A model generated the notes under the pieces. That model saw only the letters and a list, made by a program, of their open reading frames with translations, did no database searches and was not told the DNA's origin. DNA of 64,000 nucleotides from Alcanivoracaceae bacterium (GTDB taxonomy: Bacteria; Pseudomonadota; Gammaproteobacteria; Pseudomonadales; Alcanivoracaceae). Of the stretch, positions 45,789 to 54,620 are shown piece after piece; the first letter of the stretch is position 1; each line of letters begins with the position of its first letter. Both the position numbers and the translations under genes were made by a program. Where the stretch lies: positions 252,222-316,221 of the forward strand of contig JAGLCJ010000005.1 of NCBI GenBank assembly GCA_023146255.1. The letters run 5' to 3'.

Positions 45789-46685
45789 ATGATCAAAGGC
45801 CTCGCGATTACTCCACCAATCATCGGCCGTATCAGTATTGGCCGGGTGATCGAGAAGAACGGCAAGCGACTGCCGGAGAAGGATGACCAGTTCACCGTCA
45901 CCACCCAGATCCAGGGCAGGGACGGCTGGCTGCTGCATCCATTGGACGAGCTGCTGCGCAAGGATGCTCCGGGCAACAAGCTGCGGGCCATTCCGGTACG
46001 CATGCTGTTCAACGACCCGGACCTTAACCTGCGAGCAGAATACTCACTGTTCGACCGCCAAACCGGCCGACCGCTGTGTATCGGCGATGGTGAGCTCTGC
46101 CGCCGGCAAACATCAGACGGCTGGGAGCACCTTCCCTGCCCTGGGCCGGATCAGTGCGACATCGGCAAGCAGGGAGGCTGCAAACCTTACGCACGGCTCA
46201 GTGTCCGTATCGGTGACGATGAGGATCTGGGCGTGTTCGTCTTCCGGACCACCGGGTACAACAGCATCCGCACCCTGACGGCGAGACTGCGTTACTACCA
46301 CGCCATCTCCGGCGGCCTGCTGGCCACCCTGCCCTTGTGTCTGCGGCTGCGCGGCAAGAGCACCACCCAAAGCCACCGGGCACCGATCTACTATGTGGAT
46401 CTGACCACCCCGGATGAGCTGCCCCTGAGTGTGGCCATCGCTCAGGCAAAACAGGAAGCGGAGCGCCTTGCCACGGAAGGACTCAGTCAGGATGCACTGG
46501 ATGAGGCCGCCCGAGCCGGGTTCGGGGCTGCGGCATTCGAGGTGTTGGAGGAGGAAGGACTGCAGGTGGTCGAGGAGTTCCTGCCCGAGCCCGAGCAGGA
46601 GCAACATGCGACTGGCGAGATCAGTCCCGCCGGACAACCCACGCTTCGCGAAAAGCTGGCGCAACGCCAGCAAGCAACGGGTTAA
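45789..46685 (+). CDS. Gp3-like (recombination directionality factor family) metal-binding protein
   Basis: 298 residues. A Cys cluster (CIGDGELCRR, LPCPGPDQCDIGKQGGCKPY) and the flanking beta strands (RLSVRIGDDEDLGVFVFRTT) match proteins annotated as hydrolase or metal-binding / Gp3-like on plasmids and ICEs. Some relatives act as recombination directionality factors for serine integrases; with a tyrosine integrase here that role is doubtful. C-terminus is acidic and probably disordered. Stop overlaps the convergent XRE gene stop by 4 bp (TTAA). Confidence 0.7.
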   Translation: MIKGLAITPPIIGRISIGRVIEKNGKRLPEKDDQFTVTTQIQGRDGWLLHPLDELLRKDAPGNKLRAIPVRMLFNDPDLNLRAEYSLFDRQTGRPLCIGDGELCRRQTSDGWEHLPCPGPDQCDIGKQGGCKPYARLSVRIGDDEDLGVFVFRTTGYNSIRTLTARLRYYHAISGGLLATLPLCLRLRGKSTTQSHRAPIYYVDLTTPDELPLSVAIAQAKQEAERLATEGLSQDALDEAARAGFGAAAFEVLEEEGLQVVEEFLPEPEQEQHATGEISPAGQPTLREKLAQRQQATG

Positions 46686-47017
46686 TCCAGCATATCCAGT
46701 AACGCCTTACGGCGCCGGGCCGGCAACCGTCGGTAGGCCTTGAGCAGCTGCACCTCCGCTTCACTGCGGGTGCTGATGCCAGGCTCCGCTCCCGGAGCCG
46801 CAGAATCTCTGGCTGCCTGATCACCACAGATCAGCTCGTCCAGAGACACCCCAAGGATAGCCCGAATTTGCGGGAGCAATCGGAAGCTTGGCGCCTCCCG
46901 GCCGTTCTCCCAGGCAGATACCGAGGCTTTGGTGAGATCCAGCTCAAAACCCAGTTGCTCCTGCGTCAGCCCCAGCCGGAGCCGCGCTGTCTTAAAACGT
47001 TCGGGGAAACCTGCCAT
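46682..47017 (-). CDS. XRE-family helix-turn-helix regulator
   Basis: 111 residues from the ATG at 47017 (MAGFPERF), preceded by GAGG; a GTG at 47029 is possible. N-terminal Cro/CI HTH: LRLGLTQEQLGFELDLTKAS then VSAWENGREAPSF. C-terminal helices about 70-110. Convergent with the Gp3-like gene. A palindrome at 47097 upstream is its likely own operator. Probably controls part of the plasmid-like block. Confidence 0.87.
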   Translation of the reverse strand: MAGFPERFKTARLRLGLTQEQLGFELDLTKASVSAWENGREAPSFRLLPQIRAILGVSLDELICGDQAARDSAAPGAEPGISTRSEAEVQLLKAYRRLPARRRKALLDMLD

Positions 47018-47096
47018 GTGGAGCCTCACTCAAGATCAGCCCCACACGCTAAGGAATCTCCGAACAACTGTCGTATGGCGTGTCTTGACCCCCAAG

Positions 47097-47113
47097 GTAT
47101 TGGATTGCAATAC
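47097..47113. promoter_or_regulatory. palindrome upstream of XRE gene, candidate operator
   Basis: GTATTGGATTGCAATAC: arms GTATTG and CAATAC around 5 nt, 80 bp upstream of the XRE start. The spacing and symmetry suit a Cro-like dimer. Confidence 0.4.
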
Positions 47114-47274
47114 TTTCTAGGTCTGGGCTACCTGAACTAGGCGATGCCACTGGGGTAACCGCAACAGGCAACCACACGAAGTCAACGGATGAAAAAGCAA
47201 TAACAGGGACACCCCACTCGCTCGACTCCGACCACTTCTGAAAACCCAATCAAATCAAACTAAGGATATCGAAT

Positions 47275-47457
47275 ATGTCAGCCGTCAAAGTAATGTCCAT
47301 CATTGGCATGATTTTCTTCCCAATCTGCCTCCTTCTCATCGCCGGCTTCGCAGAAAGTGACGTCGAGGCTGCCGCCGGATGGGGTGTATTCGCCTCGATC
47401 TACGGCATCGGCTACGCCATTACAACCTTTGTAAAGGTCAAGAACGTATCCGCCTAA
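47275..47457 (+). CDS. small membrane protein
   Basis: 60 residues with two hydrophobic spans (about 8-25 and 33-52), no charged residues within them. Preceded by AAGGAT-like ribosome site. 84 bp before the lipoprotein gene. Function unknown. Confidence 0.55.
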   Translation: MSAVKVMSIIGMIFFPICLLLIAGFAESDVEAAAGWGVFASIYGIGYAITTFVKVKNVSA

Positions 47458-47541
47458 GGCGGGTACACCCCACTCATAAAACCCTGTGCATGCCGGCATC
47501 GGAAGACATCGGTATGCACCAATTGGAATAAGGAGAAGCAT

Positions 47542-48333
47542 GTGAAATATGCAGCCTTGATACTGTCCGCACTGCTACTTGCAGGATGCGGAAGCTCAGA
47601 CATTGATATCGTTAAAGAAGGCCGCCTTGAATACTTTAAGGAATTCACCGTTGGGCAGGCATTCGATAATCGTAAAGTGTGTAGCAGCACAAAATGGGAA
47701 GCGATTGAGGATGACCGAGGAAGAACTATCGTTGAGTACACATGCCAACTGAAAAATGTCCCTGAGTATTTCCATGAAACAGGGACCAGATTAGCCAAAA
47801 AACTGCTCAACGAGAAGAATATAGAAGTATCATATCATACAGATCAAATCGTTTACTCAGAAGAGAGAATCGCAAGCGCCATTCGCTCGATCTCCGAGTA
47901 CGAGAAGAAGCTGGAATCTAGCAGATCAAGACAGGACGACGAGGAGAGCGACCCGCCCCGTTACTGGGAGCTGAAAGTTCAGCAGGCACGTACTGACCTC
48001 GAAAAAATCAAGCAACAAAAGCCCGCCGCCGAAGCAAGGGTCCAGGCTATAGAGGCCGAATATCAAGCGAAAGCAGAGAACGCTGAGCGGCTGATAACGG
48101 CCAGTCCGGATACAGATGCCTACGAATACTATCAGTGGACCGTACTGGAAGATGGCACATTCTATATTCTCTCAGGAGGGATATCCGTCAAGAAACCAGG
48201 ACAGCAGGAGTATACCGACATCGAATACAGGGATATAAGCGAACCGCTAACGGCGGTGTATGCGGACAAGGCAGAGGACTTTACGTCGTTCCTGCGGCAG
48301 CCTGCATTGTATCTGGTAAGCATAAACTTTTAG
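47542..48333 (+). CDS. hypothetical lipoprotein with central coiled coil
   Basis: 263 residues. Signal with lipobox LLAGC (Cys16). Central Glu/Lys/Gln-rich helix (about 100-185) is a probable coiled coil; the C-terminal 60 residues are beta-rich. GTG start at 47542 follows AAGGAG. GC is lower than in the catabolic island. Not recognised; could be surface exclusion or phage-adsorption related on such elements, but nothing in the sequence proves this. Confidence 0.65.
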   Translation: MKYAALILSALLLAGCGSSDIDIVKEGRLEYFKEFTVGQAFDNRKVCSSTKWEAIEDDRGRTIVEYTCQLKNVPEYFHETGTRLAKKLLNEKNIEVSYHTDQIVYSEERIASAIRSISEYEKKLESSRSRQDDEESDPPRYWELKVQQARTDLEKIKQQKPAAEARVQAIEAEYQAKAENAERLITASPDTDAYEYYQWTVLEDGTFYILSGGISVKKPGQQEYTDIEYRDISEPLTAVYADKAEDFTSFLRQPALYLVSINF

Positions 48334-48359
48334 ACCTTTCTGCACTTCAAATAGACACT

Positions 48360-48379
48360 GAGGCTGGCTTACCAGCCTC
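48360..48379 (+). terminator. hairpin after lipoprotein gene
   Basis: GAGGCTGG / CCAGCCTC, 4-nt loop, 26 bp after the stop. No T-run; it also faces the convergent defence operon, whose last gene ends at 48520. Confidence 0.5.
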
Positions 48380-48519
48380 ATGTACTTGGCAAAGACAAAG
48401 CAACTCGTAACTATACGAAATACTAGGGAGCTGACTCCCAGTAGCACCGCAACTTCGGTAACGAGCCTACCATCTAGAGAGCCAAGACATCATTATGACA
48501 AAATTGCAAAAAGATACAT

Positions 48520-49488
48520 TCAGGAGGGCTTAACCATACTTCGAAAAGCAGACTGATCAAGATCGGATGGAATTTCCACTTCATGTGGCACAAAAATACC
48601 ACCACCTTTCTGCACTTTGGCAAGAGCTTGGGCCATTCTGTCTTTTTCAAAAAAGAAAAGATACTGGACAAAAGCACCGAAAGGCGAAAGATTGTCTGGG
48701 TGCCCACCGTACCTTTCCCGACCTAGACGGGCCACCTCACTAATCCTTGCGAGGTCTATATCAATACCGCGCATCAACTCGTACACATTCCTCGCAAGTC
48801 TCAGCATGTCTGACGGCAACTGATCTGAATCCCACTCATTCTTTAGTAAATCCACAACTCCTCTGATCTTCTGCGAGTTATAATCTTGTAGATTCAAAAC
48901 TGATGAGCGCGACAAACTGCTGGCTTCATAAATTGATAATTCAGCGTGCTCAAGCATGGCCCTTACCTGATATGCAATCCTCTCCTTGCTCCAGTTTATA
49001 TCGTCCGTTTTATATACTAAATCATGCGTCGCAATAGACCATGCATGTTGCAAAAATGTCTTTACCTGAAACTCAAAGATCACTCCTTCAAGTCCAGTCT
49101 CAGGCAGAGCTGGGTCTTCTTTAAGAGTGACATACAGCCTTAGATCATCAAAAGGAAATGAATCTGGACGCTTATGGGTAATCCCATCGTCCTTTGGACG
49201 CCTATATTTCAGGTCGAACTTCTCAAATATCTTTCCTTTTGCTCTATCAACATCCGAGTAGTTTGCCACAACAATTGTACAAGCAAAAAAATCTTCTAAA
49301 GCAGCAGGATTGGAAAATCGGCCAGACTCAACCTTTAGAGTGAAGCTATTTAGCTCTTTAAGCCTACTTTCATAATGCCATCGACCTTCCTTGAAACCAT
49401 GTACAATTTGGTCCACTTTCTCTTTGAGACGAAGACAGACTTCGCGTTGATCTTCAAAGGCCTTTCTCAGGGAAGCAGAAACTTTCAT
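48520..49488 (-). CDS. RelA/SpoT synthetase-like protein (last gene of defence operon)
   Basis: 322 residues with a divergent RelA/SpoT nucleotidyltransferase domain (about 35-165). The ATP-site pattern R-x-K-x3-S-x3-K is present (Arg42, Lys44, Ser48, Lys52 in SRLKELNSFTLK), as is the later Glu-x-Gln-x-Lys-Thr box (Glu139, Gln141, Lys143) and HAWSIATHDLVYK. The segment that binds GTP in (p)ppGpp synthetases is not conserved, so the second substrate may differ (another nucleotide or tRNA, as in toxSAS). The C-terminus (170-322) is helical. It starts 1 bp after DUF262. Inference: an effector that stops growth on infection. Confidence 0.75.
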   Translation of the reverse strand: MKVSASLRKAFEDQREVCLRLKEKVDQIVHGFKEGRWHYESRLKELNSFTLKVESGRFSNPAALEDFFACTIVVANYSDVDRAKGKIFEKFDLKYRRPKDDGITHKRPDSFPFDDLRLYVTLKEDPALPETGLEGVIFEFQVKTFLQHAWSIATHDLVYKTDDINWSKERIAYQVRAMLEHAELSIYEASSLSRSSVLNLQDYNSQKIRGVVDLLKNEWDSDQLPSDMLRLARNVYELMRGIDIDLARISEVARLGRERYGGHPDNLSPFGAFVQYLFFFEKDRMAQALAKVQKGGGIFVPHEVEIPSDLDQSAFRSMVKPS

Positions 49489-49489
49489 G

Positions 49490-50560
49490 CTAACGTATTA
49501 CCCCAAACCTCAAAGCATCAAGACGACTAGCTCTTTGGTTCAGATCGGTGCTTGCACCGCGAGAATTATCAAAATACTTGTGCGCGTGAGCGTAGTCCTC
49601 ATCTGAATGATCCTGCAAAAACTTCCCCACGTCGTCCTGAACAGCCACCTCAGACACCTTTGCCATAAAGGCTGCATATCTTTCGCAAAAGACCTCGACA
49701 CTCCCTACTTTGTCAACCCCTTCGATGGCAATCAGCGACCAAAGCGGGTAGAAATTACCGAAACTCCTAGCATAGCTAGTTATACAACCATTCATTTCTT
49801 CCATTTGTAAAAGAAACCTTTTAATGGCTTCGATCTCCCCAAGCACCCTATCTTCATCCATCTCGGGAGCCGAATCCATTGGGTTCTCATACTTGGCGTA
49901 GAGGTCATCTAAGTATCTCTGATCGAAACCACTAATACTCCGTTCCAAAACAACGAAGAAGAGCTCCGATATGAACTGAACATCCAGCATTCGCCGAGCA
50001 CGCGCCTTAGTAGCAATTCCCAACCTCTGCCATTCCTCTTTTTCTGCCTCAGCCTCAACCTTGCCGATTAGCCAACCTTCAAACTTGGCATGGCGTAGCT
50101 CTTGATCTGTCAGCCTTCTGGAGTTTCGATTCAGCCTATCAAAAACCTCATTAACAACCGCCCCTTCCACGAAGTCGATCTGCTCAACTGTAATCTGGTA
50201 GTTCCAGAACGCTTGTTTCAAGTCCGTCTCGCCTACGAGATCGCTCCACTTCTTGCCATCTAGCCTAGCATCCCCGTAACTAGGAGAAATTCTGATATCT
50301 CCACGGACAAATGAGAGAATGGTCTGTATTCTTTGCTTGCCATCGACTACGTGGTATGTCGACCGCCCATTTTCATCAATTGTCTTGTGCAAGAAAATCG
50401 CGGGACTAGGATAGTTTCGAAAAATGGAATCCAAGAAATACTGTTTATCTTTAAGAGTCCACACACTTTTTCGCTGATATGGAGGGTCTAGATTCAGCTG
50501 ATTGCTCTTATCCAGATCCAGAAGCCAGGTTAGGTCTTGTGTTGAAGGGCGTCTATTCAT
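49490..50560 (-). CDS. DUF262 (ParB/GmrS-like) nuclease-type protein
   Basis: 356 residues. The N-terminal DUF262 core is clear: DPPYQRKSVW and VDGKQRIQTI (the DGQQR-type catalytic box), then FDRLNRNSRRLTDQELRHA. No C-terminal HNH (DUF1524) was seen, unlike full GmrSD. The helical C-terminus (190-330) has no family I know. The ATG at 50560 is used; an in-frame TTG at 50581 is possible. Sits between the BsuBI/PstI endonuclease (about 44 bp upstream) and the RelA/SpoT-like gene. Such proteins are nucleotide-dependent nucleases or sensors in anti-phage systems. Confidence 0.82.
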   Translation of the reverse strand: MNRRPSTQDLTWLLDLDKSNQLNLDPPYQRKSVWTLKDKQYFLDSIFRNYPSPAIFLHKTIDENGRSTYHVVDGKQRIQTILSFVRGDIRISPSYGDARLDGKKWSDLVGETDLKQAFWNYQITVEQIDFVEGAVVNEVFDRLNRNSRRLTDQELRHAKFEGWLIGKVEAEAEKEEWQRLGIATKARARRMLDVQFISELFFVVLERSISGFDQRYLDDLYAKYENPMDSAPEMDEDRVLGEIEAIKRFLLQMEEMNGCITSYARSFGNFYPLWSLIAIEGVDKVGSVEVFCERYAAFMAKVSEVAVQDDVGKFLQDHSDEDYAHAHKYFDNSRGASTDLNQRASRLDALRFGVIR

Positions 50561-50604
50561 AATTAAGCCATCATCCAGCAATAAACTTGATAATTTTACC
50601 CAAT

Positions 50605-51693
50605 CTAGTTCACAACCAGACCAGAAAGGAAGGACTTCGAAAAATCTCTCATGTGCACTATTTTATCCGGCTCTGCAAGAAGCCACGCAAAAGAGCCCCA
50701 AGCTAGCGTTAAAGAAGCCTTACGAAATGCTTGAGAGGACCGATCCATGAATGCAGTAAGAAATGCCAAGTGCGCCTGATCAAACCCGGCATCTCTGGCG
50801 ACAGCTGATAACGCCTCCTTTCTGTTTCTATCAATTGGGCCGTCCGTAGCAACAACCTCGCAGAAAATAACGAGGAAGTCCGAGCCTGCTGGGTCGACAC
50901 CAAGATCCACCAAGATTATGTCTGGCAACGCCTTTGAGGGATCAATCTTAAGGCCCAATCGGGCGGCAAGCCCCTCATCTCGCGCCACTACCTTATTACC
51001 TGATTCAGACAGCCAAAGCAGCGCTGGATTTTTTAGAAAAGAAGGCGCAAACACCTCAATCACGGCTTTGGATATAACACTAGAAAGGCCAGGCGCTAGT
51101 CTGCGGCGCTCTCCATTAGGGAAGGTCACATCCACCCCGGACCCATAAGCCGCCACCCCCTCTTTTATCAAGCGCTGGCGGGAAAGCGCAGCCTTGCTGA
51201 GGTGGCGATTGCGCCAATCCTCGAAGGCGTTCAGGGCCGCCTCACCCTCAAGCAGCGGATCGAAGAGCTTCGAAAAATCCGCGTTTAGCGCATATCTCGG
51301 CTTCGAAGAAGTTGTCGGCAAATCAGATCGCTCTATCGCCGCTTGGCTAGGAATGAGCCCTGTTCGCAGAGTCTCATCTCTTATTGGCTCTCTACTATTC
51401 GCTGCATACCATGTATTTAATGGGCGATCTTTCTGACTCGACAAGGTACGTGCGACCCAAGACAGCCTATCTCCGTCGGAGAGCATAATTGCCTGTTCAT
51501 CAGTCATATCCGTCACTTGGCTTGGTCGTATCCAGCGCCCCAACCCATGGATTGCTCCAGCATAGAACATCACATAGATGGTCTTCACTGCCATATCACG
51601 GACTACATAGTTCCTGTTCTCCGTGCCATCCGGAAAAATTAGCGGAAGCCTTTCCTTGATCAGGTCTAGGGGCGGAACAGAAGGCAAACTCAT
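50605..51693 (-). CDS. BsuBI/PstI-type restriction endonuclease
   Basis: 362 residues. The C-terminal half has the PD-(D/E)xK core of the BsuBI/PstI family: LPDIILVDLG followed by FLVIFCEVVATDGPIDRNRKEAL. The N-terminal half (1-190) would be the helical DNA-reading part. It is slightly longer than PstI. Its ATG shares the A of the methyltransferase TGA, giving tight co-expression. BsuBI and PstI cut CTGCAG; whether this one does is not known from sequence. Confidence 0.85.
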   Translation of the reverse strand: MSLPSVPPLDLIKERLPLIFPDGTENRNYVVRDMAVKTIYVMFYAGAIHGLGRWIRPSQVTDMTDEQAIMLSDGDRLSWVARTLSSQKDRPLNTWYAANSREPIRDETLRTGLIPSQAAIERSDLPTTSSKPRYALNADFSKLFDPLLEGEAALNAFEDWRNRHLSKAALSRQRLIKEGVAAYGSGVDVTFPNGERRRLAPGLSSVISKAVIEVFAPSFLKNPALLWLSESGNKVVARDEGLAARLGLKIDPSKALPDIILVDLGVDPAGSDFLVIFCEVVATDGPIDRNRKEALSAVARDAGFDQAHLAFLTAFMDRSSQAFRKASLTLAWGSFAWLLAEPDKIVHMRDFSKSFLSGLVVN

Positions 51694-53489
51694 CACACAC
51701 CCCCATAATACTTTGTGATCAGCGCTTCAATACTATCTTTCGAAAAGCCCTTTTTGATGGCCTGCTGAAGCTCGATAAGCTGATTAACAGAGGGGAGCGG
51801 CAAATTCCCAAGTTCGTAAGCAGACACTGCCACGCTGCCGCTAATGCAGCGAAAAATCTCATCCACAACACGAGAGTTAAGTAAGGCACAAATCGTTTTT
51901 GCCCCAACCTTTACTTCGCTATGAGCTTCAGGAATTACCATATTAAGGTGATTTTCAACCACAACCCCACAAGCCTTATTGATAAATCTCTGGGGGAGAA
52001 CGGCGCACTGGAGACGCTTATCCTGTTCTTTCGAAGTCGTCCTCTGAACAAGCACACACTCCTTGTCCACTATCAGAAACTCCTGACCTGATTCAACCTT
52101 GATATATGACTGATGGCTACGCCTTTGATATGAAAAACGAAATTCCCCATCGAACACCGATTCCGCCCATATTAGCGGCTTCACTCCATCTCCCGGAGCA
52201 CTCCTCAACTGACTCTTATGCCGATTCCATACCAACTGGCCAGTGGAAACCCTGAAACCCACATCCGACAATCGTGTGCCCATCATGCCCAGATTGCCAA
52301 GCAGCGCAGCCCCGTACTTCGAGCGAGGAATGATCCAGGGCGCCGAATCAAAAACTGGACTGATCACTGAAAGATGCTGCACCGAGGCAGAGTGTAACCC
52401 GTTAGGAACCAACAGGCTTACTTCTGCACTTCGCGTCTCTACCTCTTTCCGAAAGCAGGCAAGAAGAGTTTCCTGAAGAACATCATCAAAGACACCCTCC
52501 CTATCTGAAATGAAATCAAATGATGCAGGGCGCGCCACATTCGAGAGAAGCTCTCGTAGCGCCATAAAGTACTGCCCCCCCAGAAAAGAGGTTGGAGTCA
52601 CAAAGGCAATAACGCCGCCCTGCCGACACAACCGGACAGCAAGGTCTGTAAATAGCCCGTAAAGATTAGCGTGACCGAAAAGCGATCTCTTAAACTTATT
52701 ACGCATGGCGAGAGACAGCTTCACTCTTCCGTACGGAGGATTTCCTATTACGAGTCCAAACGTTTCGTGAGTTTTCTGCTCAAGCGCATCGCCGATCACT
52801 ATGAGCTTCTGTGGAAGCCGCTTGCCAACAGACTTACACAAAGGTAGCAACGAAAGCTCCAGCAGTGTGTGTGACATCCAAGCCGCAAACGGATCAATTT
52901 CTATCCCCCGAAGACGCTGACTAATAGCAGCGAAAATCCACTCATCAGACCCACCTTTCTGCCTCATTGAATCGGCCATCCTCATGGCAGTGGGAGCGAG
53001 AAAGGCCCCTCCACCACATGCGGGATCAATTACATTGCCGGTAGAAAAATCGAACCCGGCAGACTCAGCCTGCTCAAGGAGGCGACTGACCAAGGGCGGC
53101 GGCGTGTAGTAAGCTCCTACTTGAGATCGGTAGCTAGGTGGAAGCATGACCGTGTAGATGGATCCGACCAAGTATCCAGCATCTGCTACAGGAAACTGAG
53201 CAATTATCTCACCGGCACTAGCCGCAAGCTCCTTGGCTTCCTTTGTGATGCGATGCGCGCCATGGCTAACAGGGGACCGTGGTGGCCCCATACGAGACTT
53301 CAGCAATCCTGCATGCACCTGCCACAGGGAGTGTAAAACCAGGCAACAGAAAGCCCTGGCGCGAGCCAAGCGGACAGAATCGGTCCGAGCCTCAGCGGCG
53401 TACCCACGAGCCATGAATTTGCAGGCTTCATAGCGCTCCAAAGGGCCGCAAGCGCTAGCTTCTAGGTGGTAACGTTGCGAAACTCCCAT
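51693..53489 (-). CDS. type II DNA adenine-N6 methyltransferase
   Basis: 598 residues. SAM motif I VIDPACGGGAFLAP and catalytic motif IV LVIGNPPYG are intact, as is YYTPPPLVSRLLEQ before them. The C-terminal 200 residues form the target-recognition part. The start at 53489 (MGVSQRYH) follows GGGGAGC. It is first of the four-gene minus-strand defence operon and would protect host DNA from the endonuclease. GC across 47.5-53.5 kb is visibly lower than in the catabolic island. Confidence 0.88.
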   Translation of the reverse strand: MGVSQRYHLEASACGPLERYEACKFMARGYAAEARTDSVRLARARAFCCLVLHSLWQVHAGLLKSRMGPPRSPVSHGAHRITKEAKELAASAGEIIAQFPVADAGYLVGSIYTVMLPPSYRSQVGAYYTPPPLVSRLLEQAESAGFDFSTGNVIDPACGGGAFLAPTAMRMADSMRQKGGSDEWIFAAISQRLRGIEIDPFAAWMSHTLLELSLLPLCKSVGKRLPQKLIVIGDALEQKTHETFGLVIGNPPYGRVKLSLAMRNKFKRSLFGHANLYGLFTDLAVRLCRQGGVIAFVTPTSFLGGQYFMALRELLSNVARPASFDFISDREGVFDDVLQETLLACFRKEVETRSAEVSLLVPNGLHSASVQHLSVISPVFDSAPWIIPRSKYGAALLGNLGMMGTRLSDVGFRVSTGQLVWNRHKSQLRSAPGDGVKPLIWAESVFDGEFRFSYQRRSHQSYIKVESGQEFLIVDKECVLVQRTTSKEQDKRLQCAVLPQRFINKACGVVVENHLNMVIPEAHSEVKVGAKTICALLNSRVVDEIFRCISGSVAVSAYELGNLPLPSVNQLIELQQAIKKGFSKDSIEALITKYYGGV

Positions 53490-53815
53490 GCTCCCCGTTC
53501 TCCAGCACACCACCCCTCATGGGCCAACCCCAAAGCAACAACTTCGCTTCAGGAGCCGAAAGGCTACACAATTAAACCAGTTATTTAGGCTGGGAATTAT
53601 GTCAGAGCACTGACCAGACGGCCAGCCCTCCACGAAATGCTTGCCTGAACATTCTGGCGAGCAGCACACCTTTACGTTGGCGGCGCAGATATCGCCGGCA
53701 GATTCTCTATCCGCCAATGCCTCCCCACCCAAAGCGCCCTGCAAAGTAGACGACAGATGAAACCGATGGAAAGTCGTGCCACCATTCCTGCATGACCTAA
53801 TACACAAGGCAGTAA
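53490..53815. other. intergenic region between defence operon and SRAP gene
   Basis: About 325 bp with divergent transcription on each side. It must hold the promoter of the methyltransferase operon. A 96-codon frame on the minus strand (TTG start) has no family resemblance or ribosome site and is not called. Confidence 0.5.
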
Positions 53816-54454
53816 ATGTGCGGTCGCTATAACCTCATCCATGACCCCGCCGTCTGGCGCCTGACCCGCCCGATCAAGGTCGGCAAGACAGCTCCCTTCA
53901 AGCCCCGGTACAACATCGCACCGGGACAGCCGGTACCTGTGTACCGCGAATCCGGAGACGGACTGGAACTGCTGGACATGACCTGGGGCTACGTCCCCCA
54001 TTTCGTCACGGATGACCATCCCAAGGCCCACCCCATCAATGCCCGGGCGGAGAGCGCCTTCGAAAAACCCTTCTTCAGGGATTCCATGCACAAGCGTCGC
54101 TGCCTGATCCCAACGACCGGCTACTATGAGTGGCAGGCACAAGACGGGCACAAGCAACCCTTCCACATCCACCTGCCTCGACAGCATCCGTTCCTGATGG
54201 CTGGCATATGGGATTACCGAGGCGGTGATGAAAGCCAGCCTACCGTTGCGATCCTGACCACTCAGGCGCCAATGGACCTGGCTGCCATCCACGACCGCAT
54301 GCCGGTCATCATCCCCAACGAGCTGATCTATAACTGGTTCGAGCACCCCGACAACCGGCTACTGATGCCGGTGAGCTCCGGGGTGTTTGAGGCGGACCCC
54401 ATCAGCACTCGCATCAATAATGCTCGCAACGAAGGACCTGACGTTCTCAAGTAA
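53816..54454 (+). CDS. SRAP-domain protein (YedK/HMCES-like)
   Basis: 212 residues. All SRAP landmarks are present: Cys2 (MCGRY) that forms the thiazolidine link to abasic sites, RYNIAPGQ, NARAES, GYYEW with the Glu, and HDRMP with the His. Binds and shields abasic sites in single-stranded DNA. Such genes are common on phages and islands, where they may protect replicating element DNA. Confidence 0.93.
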   Translation: MCGRYNLIHDPAVWRLTRPIKVGKTAPFKPRYNIAPGQPVPVYRESGDGLELLDMTWGYVPHFVTDDHPKAHPINARAESAFEKPFFRDSMHKRRCLIPTTGYYEWQAQDGHKQPFHIHLPRQHPFLMAGIWDYRGGDESQPTVAILTTQAPMDLAAIHDRMPVIIPNELIYNWFEHPDNRLLMPVSSGVFEADPISTRINNARNEGPDVLK

Positions 54455-54620
54455 TGCCTGCCCTGCCAAACCCGAGCAGCCTTGCCGAAGCAAAGCACTC
54501 GGGTTTGGCCGTTGTGCCACATAGGCAAACGCAGGGGCAGTTGACAGTCAATCACTTTGATAAATGGCGAGGCTAGCTTTTCGCGTTGTCTCTCGGATCA
54601 GGCGTTTTTAAATTACACAT

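Noticed and set aside
45789..46685. Gp3-like protein as the excision factor of this element
   Set aside because: Known directionality factors of that family act with large serine integrases; this element has a tyrosine integrase, and AlpA is a better candidate.
53517..53807. 96-codon minus-strand frame between defence operon and SRAP gene
   Set aside because: TTG start, no ribosome site, no family-like pattern; better explained as the promoter region of the methyltransferase operon.
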